A stretch of 38,380 nt of DNA from Betaproteobacteria bacterium (lineage in GTDB: Bacteria; Pseudomonadota; Gammaproteobacteria; Burkholderiales; SG8-39): contig CANIIA010000018.1 in assembly GCA_947467435.1 (NCBI GenBank), forward strand, positions 1 through 38,380, given 5' to 3'. Numbering within the stretch: the stretch's first letter is position 1; each line of letters opens with the position of its first letter. The notes beneath the pieces are model-generated. The model was not told the origin of the DNA. It ran no database searches and saw only the letters and a list, made by a program, of their open reading frames with translations. The position numbers and the translations under genes are program-made. Positions 27,617 through 34,396 of the stretch are shown in pieces.

Positions 27617-28339
27617 TTACAGTGCGCCTAGGTAGGCTTCGCGAATGGCTGGATCATGACGGAGCGTGTCGCTTTGACCATGACGTGTGATGCGTCCAGT
27701 GTCCATCACGTAGGCACGCGAAGCGAGTTCAAGCGCGGTCGCGACGTCTTGCTCTACGACCAACAAGCTTAAGCCCTCACGATGTAACCCACGTAAGGTA
27801 TCGCACAGTTGTTCGATGATTGCTGGTGCCAACCCCAGTGAAAGCTCATCGATAAGCAACAGCCGCGGCGCGCCCATCAAGCCACGCGCAATGGCACACA
27901 TTTGTTGTTCGCCGCCGGATAACGTCCCGGCCGCCTGATGGTGGCGTTGCTTCAAAATCGGAAAGTGCACGTACATACGCTCAAGGTCGGCGTTAATCGC
28001 ACCCACACCATCTTCACGTAGATAAGCGCCCATCAGTAAGTTATCGCGCACACTCATTGCAGAAAATAAGCGCCGACCTTCTGGTACGTGCGCTAATCCT
28101 GCACGCAAGGCCCGTTCGGGGTTGGCGTACGAAAGATCCACATCACCGAACTGAATATGTCCTGCACGTGCAGGAATTAAACCCGATAGCGTGCGCATCA
28201 AAGTGGTTTTACCGGCACCATTCGATCCGACCAAACAGACAATTTCACCGCGAGCCACTTCGAGATCGAGACCCCAGAGCACTTGGACATCGCCATAGCC
28301 ACCGGTGAGACCTTGCACGCGCAGTAACGCTTGGGTCAT
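27617..28339 (-). CDS. livF: Branched-chain amino acid-type ABC transporter ATP-binding protein LivF
   Basis: The second ATPase subunit of a HAAT-family importer; it drives uptake of amino acids or similar carboxylates. The 240-residue protein has Walker A GSNGAGKTT (about 38-46), the LSGGEQQM signature (about 139-146) and Walker B LLLIDELSLGLAP (about 159-171), with the short Q-loop and H-loop spacing typical of LivF. The usual Walker B Glu-Pro is Glu-Leu (DELSLGL), which is common in LivF. The ATG overlaps the livG stop by 4 nt (ATGA), so translation is coupled. Confidence 0.93.
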   Translation of the reverse strand: MTQALLRVQGLTGGYGDVQVLWGLDLEVARGEIVCLVGSNGAGKTTLMRTLSGLIPARAGHIQFGDVDLSYANPERALRAGLAHVPEGRRLFSAMSVRDNLLMGAYLREDGVGAINADLERMYVHFPILKQRHHQAAGTLSGGEQQMCAIARGLMGAPRLLLIDELSLGLAPAIIEQLCDTLRGLHREGLSLLVVEQDVATALELASRAYVMDTGRITRHGQSDTLRHDPAIREAYLGAL

Positions 28340-29130
28340 GACCGATCACCAACTTGTGCAGAGGGATCGGTGGCGTAGCGACGTCCCAAATAGGCTTGGA
28401 TCACGCGTGGGTTGCGGATCACCTCTTGTTGCGGGCCAGCGGCAATCAACTCACCGTGATGTAACACCACGATGCGCGAGCATACATTCAGAACGACTTT
28501 CATCAAGTGTTCGATAATCAAAATCGTTACACCGCGCGCTGCAATGGCACGTATCAGATCGAGGGCTGCATCGACTTCGGTCGAGTTGAGTCCGGCATTC
28601 ACTTCATCGAGTAACAATAAGCGTGGGCGCATCGCTAAGCCCTTGGCAAACTCTAGCCGCTTACGCATCGCTAGCGTGAGTGTCGCTGCAGGCTGAAGCG
28701 CCATCTCGCCTAAACCGACAAAGCGCAGTTGTTCCATTGCAAAGTCATTGGCTTCGCTGCCGTGTGCTAATCCACCAGCAAACATCGCTGCGGCAGCCAC
28801 GTTCTCAAGCACGCGCATTTCGGGAAACGGCTGCACGATTTGAAACGTGCGTGCAATTCCGCGGCGTGCCGCCTGCCAAGGTGCGATGCGCGTGATGTCT
28901 TCACCCGCAAAATGAATCGTGCCTTGCGTGGCGGGATGAACGCCGGTCATGACGTTCACGAGTGTAGTTTTGCCAGCGCCATTGGGACCAATCAGCCCAA
29001 TCACTTCACCTGCGGTGACAGAAAGTGTGACATCCGACACAGCGCGCAGTCCACCAAAATCCCGCGAGACATGATCCAGCGCAAGTAGTGGCGTCGCGTT
29101 GGTTGGCATCGCTGCGGTTGGCTGGCTCAT
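28336..29130 (-). CDS. livG: Branched-chain amino acid-type ABC transporter ATP-binding protein LivG
   Basis: The first ATPase subunit of the Liv-type importer. With the ATG at 29130 it has 264 residues. It shows Walker A GPNGAGKTT (near 48-56), the long LivG-specific insert, a degenerate signature segment ATLTLAMRKRLEFAKGLAM (near 150-168) and Walker B LLLLDEVNAGLN (near 173-184). The usual LSYG(E/Q)Q signature reads LTLAMRKRLE here, a departure from the canonical LSGGQ that deserves notice. ATG 29130 overlaps the livM stop as ATGA; an upstream ATG at 29157 lies inside livM and is less likely. Confidence 0.92.
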   Translation of the reverse strand: MSQPTAAMPTNATPLLALDHVSRDFGGLRAVSDVTLSVTAGEVIGLIGPNGAGKTTLVNVMTGVHPATQGTIHFAGEDITRIAPWQAARRGIARTFQIVQPFPEMRVLENVAAAAMFAGGLAHGSEANDFAMEQLRFVGLGEMALQPAATLTLAMRKRLEFAKGLAMRPRLLLLDEVNAGLNSTEVDAALDLIRAIAARGVTILIIEHLMKVVLNVCSRIVVLHHGELIAAGPQQEVIRNPRVIQAYLGRRYATDPSAQVGDRS

Positions 29131-30062
29131 GCCCGATGATCCTTGGGACGTTTCCAAAGCTGCGTGATACTCAATACGCCGCGCGGCAAGAACATCACCA
29201 ACAACACAATCAACAAACCAAGTACACCGGTGTGTACTTCAAGAAATTTTCGCCACACCAGTTCTTCGAGTGTGAGAAACGCCGCGGCGCCCAAGAGTGG
29301 ACCAAACACAGAACCCGCACCACCGAGCAATACCATCACGATAGCTTTGACGGAATACAGCACATCAAATACATCGGGTGGTTCGATGTAATGAACCCAT
29401 GAGGCGTAAATGGCACCAGCGATACCCACAAATACACCCGATAACGCAAACGCCGCGATTTTGAAAGCGGTGGTGTTCACGCCCAACATGTCGGCCGCCG
29501 CCTCATTTTGTTGGATGCAACGCAAACCAAAACCTAAGCGCGAATGCGTGGTGATGACGGTCGCAACAAAGGTCAATAGCACCAGCGCAAGCATCGCGTA
29601 GAAAAAGAAACTGGCCTGCGCTTGCACAGAGATCATGCTGGGTACCGGCAGGTTCAATCCCATACCACCACCGGTGAGTTCGGTCGCTGAATTAACTAAC
29701 TCGCGTAACACTTCAGCCACCACCAAACTTGCGATCGCGAAATAGTGGCCGCGTAAACGCAATAACGCCGCACCCAATAACGTCGCAAACAGTAGCGCAC
29801 TCAAGCCTGCAGCGACCCAAGCCCATCCCATGGGTAGCCCAAATTTTTGTGCCACGGCACCGGTGTAGGCCCCCAGCCCAAGAAACGCCGCCACCGCAAA
29901 CGATGGATAGCCGGCCATCCCGCCAATAAAATTCCACGATAGCGCCAACACCCCATACATCAACATGGTAGTGCCTAAGCGTAACCAATACGCATCGTTG
30001 GTGAGCGGTACCAACGCAAGCACACCTGATAACAACACGCCAATGAGTAACGCGCGTTTCAT
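29127..30062 (-). CDS. livM: Branched-chain amino acid-type ABC transporter permease LivM
   Basis: An inner-membrane permease of the Liv-type importer, with about nine hydrophobic segments in 311 residues. The conserved permease strings ALSWNFIGGMAGYPSFAVAA (near 40-59) and VLLGGAGSVFGPLLGA (near 244-259, the EAA-like cytoplasmic loop) are visible. Start ATG 30062 overlaps the livH stop (ATGA). The longer open frame upstream lies inside livH and is not supported. Confidence 0.93.
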   Translation of the reverse strand: MKRALLIGVLLSGVLALVPLTNDAYWLRLGTTMLMYGVLALSWNFIGGMAGYPSFAVAAFLGLGAYTGAVAQKFGLPMGWAWVAAGLSALLFATLLGAALLRLRGHYFAIASLVVAEVLRELVNSATELTGGGMGLNLPVPSMISVQAQASFFFYAMLALVLLTFVATVITTHSRLGFGLRCIQQNEAAADMLGVNTTAFKIAAFALSGVFVGIAGAIYASWVHYIEPPDVFDVLYSVKAIVMVLLGGAGSVFGPLLGAAAFLTLEELVWRKFLEVHTGVLGLLIVLLVMFLPRGVLSITQLWKRPKDHRA

Positions 30063-30925
30063 GCGTAGCCCTTGCGACCGAGCAAGCCTTCGGGACGCAT
30101 CAACAAGATGGCGATGAGCAACACAAAAGAAAGTGTCGTTGCATGCTCGGGTCCAAACCACAAGCTACCAAAGCTCTCGACGATGCCGAGCGTGATACCG
30201 CCAATCATCGCACCCGGTACGCTACCCAATCCACCGAGCACACAAATCACAAAGGCTTTACCTAAGTACACCGGACCGGTCAGGGGGGAGATGGGAAAAA
30301 TCATCGCAAGTAACGGGCCCGAAGCCCCTGCCATCAACGCACCTAAACCAAAGGTCAGGGCATACACGTGTTTGACATTGACGCCCATCAGCGCGGCGGC
30401 TTCGCGATCCATGCGTACTGCCACAATGGCGCGACCCATGCGCGAACGTGACAGCGTGAGATACAGCAAACCCGTTAAGCCCAGTGCCAGTAGCATCGCG
30501 ATGATGCGATCAATCGGTAATACCAACGCACCTAAACGCAAAATACCTAGTGGTGGATCAAGAATCAGCTTACGAAAGTCAGCCGTAAACGCGGCGAGCA
30601 TGCCATTGGCGAGCATCAAATCTAGGCCAAAGGTGAGCGTGAGCGTGAGTAACACCGGCGCTGCAATCATGCGATTAATCAGCGTACGCTGTAAGACGTA
30701 ACCAAGCGCAAAAAATAACGGTGCAGCGATCGCAATCGACACAAACGGATGAATACCGTATTGCGTATAACCAAAAAATGCCAAATAGCCGCCAAGCACA
30801 ATAAACGAGCCGTGCAAAATGTTGATCACATTAAGCACACCCCAGACCAACGAAAAGCCTGCCGCAATACATGCGTACAGGCCACCGAGGACCAGTCCAT
30901 TAGCGAGAATTTGTAGAAACAGCAT
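30059..30925 (-). CDS. livH: Branched-chain amino acid-type ABC transporter permease LivH
   Basis: The partner permease of LivM. The 288-residue protein has about eight membrane segments. Its family strings are NGLVLGGLYACIAAGFSLVW (about 8-27), VINILHGSFIVLGGYLAF, and the loop FVICVLGGLGSVPGAMIGG (near 222-240). ATG 30925 was chosen because it gives a normal LivH N terminus. An upstream GTG at 30946 would place the start inside the 12-bp hairpin described at 30938-30966. The 3' end overlaps livM by 4 nt. Confidence 0.93.
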   Translation of the reverse strand: MLFLQILANGLVLGGLYACIAAGFSLVWGVLNVINILHGSFIVLGGYLAFFGYTQYGIHPFVSIAIAAPLFFALGYVLQRTLINRMIAAPVLLTLTLTFGLDLMLANGMLAAFTADFRKLILDPPLGILRLGALVLPIDRIIAMLLALGLTGLLYLTLSRSRMGRAIVAVRMDREAAALMGVNVKHVYALTFGLGALMAGASGPLLAMIFPISPLTGPVYLGKAFVICVLGGLGSVPGAMIGGITLGIVESFGSLWFGPEHATTLSFVLLIAILLMRPEGLLGRKGYA

Positions 30926-30937
30926 CACGAGTCGCGT

Positions 30938-30966
30938 GCATCGCACCGCAGGTGGCGGTGCGATGC
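30938..30966 (-). promoter_or_regulatory. Perfect 12-bp hairpin between livK and livH
   Basis: GCATCGCACCGC (30938-30949) and GCGGTGCGATGC (30955-30966) form a perfect stem with a 5-nt loop. It lies between the binding-protein gene and the permease genes, without a T-run on the - strand. In other binding-protein operons such stem-loops protect the upstream message or partly terminate transcription, so the binding protein is made in excess over the membrane subunits. The same role is inferred here. Confidence 0.7.
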
Positions 30967-31005
30967 CCAGTCAACAATACACGGCGTCGACTGGGCCAAT
31001 GCGAT

Positions 31006-32211
31006 TTACTTCACGCCCAATTGCAGGTTGCCCTGCTTGATTGCGGTCGGAAGAATCACGACTTGTTTGCCTTTTTGCACCTGAAACACGGGTGGATCGA
31101 GTGAGATCACCTGACCGGTGGGGCCAAATTTAATCGGGCCAAAAAAGGTGACTGTATTCATCGCGGCGAGTGCATCGCGCACTTTTTGGCGATCTAATGT
31201 ACCGGCCGCTTCAATCGCTAATTGCAGCACCACACCTGATGCGGCCGAAGACGCTTCGCCGTAATCCGGATCGAGACCATATTTCTCGCGGAATAATTTG
31301 TTGAAGTTTTCAGTGGAGCCAAAGACGTCTTTGCCTTGGTAACGCACGGCTGGATGCCACCATGCAGCGCTGGTGACATTTTCTGCGCCCTTACCCAAAC
31401 CACTGACAAACTCTTTGTAGGCTGGGCCGGCAATCATCGTGACCACGGGCGCCTCGATGCCTTGGTCGGCCATTTGTTTTTTGATCAAGATTAAATCGTT
31501 GATGTATCCCGTAGCAAAAATCCAGTGCGGTGATTGCGATTTAATTTGCGATAGTGCCGACGCATGATCCAAGGTGCCAATCGCGTATTTTTCAAAGTAG
31601 GTGACATTCATGCCACGTTTTTTGGCGGATTTTTCCATCTCTTGAGCGATCGCCAGCGGAAACAAATCGTTGCGCGCCAAAATAGCCACGCGTTGCACGC
31701 CACTGGCTTGTTTGGCCACTAAATCAGCCAACGGCTCGGTGAGTGTTTGATTGGGTGTGTACACCCCAAATAAATATTTATAGCCTTGATCGTAGACTTG
31801 CTCAGAAGATGCGGTCGCTGCGATGGTGGGCATTTGATATTTTTCTGAAACACTCGAGGCCGCTTTTGCTGCGCCCGATCCAAACGGCGAGAACATGAAA
31901 TCCACTTTATCTTGTGTGATCAGACGTTCAGTGGCTTGCACCGCGCGTGGCGTATTGGATTGATAGTCGACATACACCACTTCAACCTTCATGCGCTTGG
32001 CACCTACTTTGATGCCGCCCACTTTGTTGACCGCTTCGACCCACAGATTGATTCCGTTCTGCAGCTTTTTAGCTTCTGGCGAGAGTGGTCCTGTGATGGG
32101 TAAGGGGGCGCCGATACGGATCAGCTCTTGCGCCATCAGCGGGCTCGACCAAACCAAACAAGCGCTCAACACAGCGGTTGATACGCGCGCGATGAAAGAC
32201 AAACGTTTCAT
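31006..32211 (-). CDS. Liv-type ABC transporter periplasmic substrate-binding protein
   Basis: A type I periplasmic binding protein (LivK/Leu-Ile-Val-binding fold) of 401 residues. ATG 32211 was chosen because AGGAG lies 7 nt upstream; an in-frame codon at 32238 lacks such support. The signal peptide runs to about residue 27 and cleaves near SPLMAQE. The mature protein opens with LIRIGAPLPITGPLSPEAKK, typical of ligand-binding receptors of the family, and contains the conserved VDFMFSPFGSGAAKAASSV region (near 102-120). Its ligand is unknown. The RidA-like and amidohydrolase genes nearby suggest an amino or aromatic acid rather than plain leucine. It is the first gene of the livKHMGF operon. 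Confidence 0.93.
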   Translation of the reverse strand: MKRLSFIARVSTAVLSACLVWSSPLMAQELIRIGAPLPITGPLSPEAKKLQNGINLWVEAVNKVGGIKVGAKRMKVEVVYVDYQSNTPRAVQATERLITQDKVDFMFSPFGSGAAKAASSVSEKYQMPTIAATASSEQVYDQGYKYLFGVYTPNQTLTEPLADLVAKQASGVQRVAILARNDLFPLAIAQEMEKSAKKRGMNVTYFEKYAIGTLDHASALSQIKSQSPHWIFATGYINDLILIKKQMADQGIEAPVVTMIAGPAYKEFVSGLGKGAENVTSAAWWHPAVRYQGKDVFGSTENFNKLFREKYGLDPDYGEASSAASGVVLQLAIEAAGTLDRQKVRDALAAMNTVTFFGPIKFGPTGQVISLDPPVFQVQKGKQVVILPTAIKQGNLQLGVK

Positions 32212-32261
32212 GGGGGCTCCTCGGGGAAAACTTGCCAAGCTCAGAGTGTACCAATCGGAAT

Positions 32262-32313
32262 GACATCGTGCCTATGCAAGCGCTGCAAAATGCAGCGCGC
32301 GAAACACGATGTC
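32262..32313. repeat. Nested inverted repeat in the livK/UlaG-like divergent intergenic region
   Basis: The outer arms GACATCGTG (32262-32270) and CACGATGTC (32305-32313) are a perfect 9-bp match. Inside them GCGCTGCA (32280-32287) and TGCAGCGC (32291-32298) form a perfect 8-bp stem with loop AAA. The two are nearly concentric, separated by internal loops of 9 and 6 nt. Position between two divergent starts suggests an operator, a structured leader or a small RNA element. Confidence 0.65.
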
Positions 32314-32444
32314 TGGGCAAACACGTTAGTATGCAAGCGCCATCGTGCACAATCGCTTGCTCAATTGGGGCAAAGTGTTTCATCATGCGCCTTGGATTTG
32401 GTGCGTTTAAAGCGCATGCAGCCAACCATATTTTGGAGAACACG

Positions 32445-33254
32445 ATGAAAAAATTTCTGGCGATGTTGTGGATGCTTTGCTTTGTTGCTGTTGCACACGC
32501 ACAAACAGGCAAGGTTGAGGTGCTGTGGTTAGGCCAAGCGGCGTTTCGAATCACGACGCCTGGTGGCAAGGTGATCGTGATTGATCCCTGGCTCAAAACC
32601 AATCCAAAAACCCCCGCGCAATACAAAGATCTTGCCGGCTTAGGTAAGGTGGATTTGGTGTTGGTCACGCATGGTCACTTTGATCACGCGGCTGATGCAC
32701 CAGAGTTAGCCAAATTAAACAAAGTCCCTTTGTATGCACCGCCCGGACTCAAAGATACTTTTGTGACCTTGGGCCTGTTACCCACCGAGCTGGCGCCTGG
32801 CATGAACAAAAGTGGTGTGGTCACACCGATTGGCCCAGAAATCAAAATTCATATGGTGCGTGCCGAGCACAGTTCGGAATTCCGTCACAAAGACGCCGTC
32901 TCAGGTAAAGAAATCAGTCATCCGGGGGGCGAACCCGTGGGCTGGATTGTTGAGCTAGAAAACGGCTTCAAGATTTATCACATGGGTGATACCGGATTGT
33001 TTGGTGACATGCGCTTGATTGGCGAGTTGTACAAACCGGATTTAGTCTTGATCCCCATCGGGGGCAATTTCACGCTGAACCCACCGCTCGCTGCATTGGC
33101 CGTACGCGACATGATTAAGCCAAAATTTGCGATTCCGATGCACTACGGCACGTATCCAATTTTGGCGGGTAAGCCAGAAGACTTTAGCGCCGGCTTAGTT
33201 GGCGCGAGTACCAAAGTGATCGTGATGCAGCCGGGCGACAAAACAAGCTTTTAA
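32445..33254 (+). CDS. Exported UlaG/UPF0173-like metallo-beta-lactamase-fold hydrolase
   Basis: A 269-residue MBL-fold protein with a classic signal peptide (MKKFLAMLWM..., cleavage after AHA at residue 19), so it is periplasmic. The metal-binding motif HGHFDH is at 76-81, and further ligands are expected at AEHSSEF (near 145), MGDTGLFGD (near 184) and MHYGTYP (near 232). The string VLWLGQAAFRITTPGGKVIV at the mature N terminus is typical of the UPF0173/UlaG branch, which is usually cytoplasmic. ATG 32445 has a TTGGAG ribosome-binding site. The gene is divergent from livK and overlaps the following - strand hydrolase by 4 nt at their stops. Confidence 0.88.
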   Translation: MKKFLAMLWMLCFVAVAHAQTGKVEVLWLGQAAFRITTPGGKVIVIDPWLKTNPKTPAQYKDLAGLGKVDLVLVTHGHFDHAADAPELAKLNKVPLYAPPGLKDTFVTLGLLPTELAPGMNKSGVVTPIGPEIKIHMVRAEHSSEFRHKDAVSGKEISHPGGEPVGWIVELENGFKIYHMGDTGLFGDMRLIGELYKPDLVLIPIGGNFTLNPPLAALAVRDMIKPKFAIPMHYGTYPILAGKPEDFSAGLVGASTKVIVMQPGDKTSF

Positions 33255-34162
33255 ACACACAACACGCGATCAGCGCGCAGCGTAACAACGCCTGCGCGCT
33301 GCAAATCGCTGACCAGTTGTTCGGCAATATGGTGTGTGGGTTGTTGATACAGCACCAAACTTGCTGCATGCCAAGGCGATCGCTCGATCAACTGCGTTAA
33401 CTGTGTGAGTGTGGCTGATTCCACATCCATTAAATGAAAACTCAGCATCACGCGTAAGGCGTTACGCAGTACCTTATCGGGCGCTTGTTCAAACGCCTCG
33501 AGACGTGCGTAAGCGCGTGCAAGTGCGGCTTGAACGTGATTAAACGGCGCACCGTGGCCGGGAATCACGATTTGAACGTCGAGTGACGCAATCCAGTCTA
33601 AGGTTGCGCGCACGCAGGCCAAGCCCGCTTGATTGGCTAATTCAGGAAACACCGCACCAAAGCCGTCTTCCCAAAGCGCATCACCAGAGATCAGTAATTT
33701 TTCTTGCGGCGCATACCAAATGAGCGCATCCATATCATGACCAGGCGCGGCGCAAACTTGCCAGTCGATTTGGCCAAGTCGATACGTTTGTCCTGAGCGC
33801 AGCGTGTCGTCAAACATAAAGCGTTCGCTGCGTTGTCCCCAAGGGGTGAGATCAAGTGCAATCAGATCCCAATCACGCACGCTCTGCGCTTCACCTTCGG
33901 GAATGTAGACCCGACAACCAAACGCACGCACTAACGCCGCGTTACCGCCGACATGATCGGAGTGACAGTGGGTGTTGTACAAATGCGTGATTGGACGTTG
34001 CTCGGCGGCTTGAGCGACCAAGGCAACCGTTTGTTCGCGGTGTTTGACGTAGCCAGAATCAATGACGCTGGCACTCACGCCGTCGTGTAACACCACTACG
34101 TTGCTCGAGAGCCAACCGCGTTCAATCACACGCAGCGTTGGCGGTAATTTCATCACGCTCAC
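33251..34162 (-). CDS. MBL-fold metallo-hydrolase (GloB/COG0491-like)
   Basis: A 303-residue cytoplasmic metallo-beta-lactamase-fold enzyme. The zinc motif THCHSDHVGG (near 64-73) gives HxHxDH. Further ligands are in AAPGHDMDALIW (near 138-149), LISGDALWEDG (near 156-166) and IPGHGAPFNH (near 198-207). An alpha-helical C-terminal extension (about 210-300) is present. The GTG at 34162 overlaps the TGA of the DUF1289 gene (GTGA); ATG 34153 is an alternative start. Substrate unknown: thioesters, lactones and glyoxalase-type substrates all fit. It lies at the end of the leucine-degradation operon, so hydrolysis of an acyl-CoA or thioester by-product is a reasonable but untested idea. Confidence 0.88.
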   Translation of the reverse strand: MSVMKLPPTLRVIERGWLSSNVVVLHDGVSASVIDSGYVKHREQTVALVAQAAEQRPITHLYNTHCHSDHVGGNAALVRAFGCRVYIPEGEAQSVRDWDLIALDLTPWGQRSERFMFDDTLRSGQTYRLGQIDWQVCAAPGHDMDALIWYAPQEKLLISGDALWEDGFGAVFPELANQAGLACVRATLDWIASLDVQIVIPGHGAPFNHVQAALARAYARLEAFEQAPDKVLRNALRVMLSFHLMDVESATLTQLTQLIERSPWHAASLVLYQQPTHHIAEQLVSDLQRAGVVTLRADRVLCV

Positions 34163-34356
34163 TTGATCGGTAGTGGCCCAAGCGCCTCACGACGCGCGGC
34201 GACTTGTGCCAGTACATGGTGTTTTTCTGCATCGTCTAATATCGCCCAATCGCCAATTTCATCGAGCGTGCGATAACACCCGCGACACACGCCGAGTGCT
34301 TCGTGCATGCGGCAAACATTGATGCAAGGCGAGTTTGGCTCAGCGGTGGGTTGCAT
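34159..34356 (-). CDS. DUF1289 family small cysteine-containing protein
   Basis: A 65-residue protein with the DUF1289 pattern SPCINVCRMHEALGVCRGCY (from residue 9), in which four cysteines could bind iron or zinc. A downstream TLDEIGDWAILDDAEK segment (about 30-45) is also typical. Function is unknown for the family. Its gene overlaps the MBL hydrolase start and follows liuD by 40 nt, consistent with the same transcript. Confidence 0.88.
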   Translation of the reverse strand: MQPTAEPNSPCINVCRMHEALGVCRGCYRTLDEIGDWAILDDAEKHHVLAQVAARREALGPLPIK

Positions 34357-34396
34357 TGGTTGCGTTGCGCTCTTAATAAAAATGCAGTCAGTCAGT

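Noticed and set aside
30072..30701. 209-codon open frame on the + strand opposite livH
   Set aside because: It is a mirror of the hydrophobic livH codons; the translation is Ser/Pro/Ala-rich with no domain, and livH is certain.
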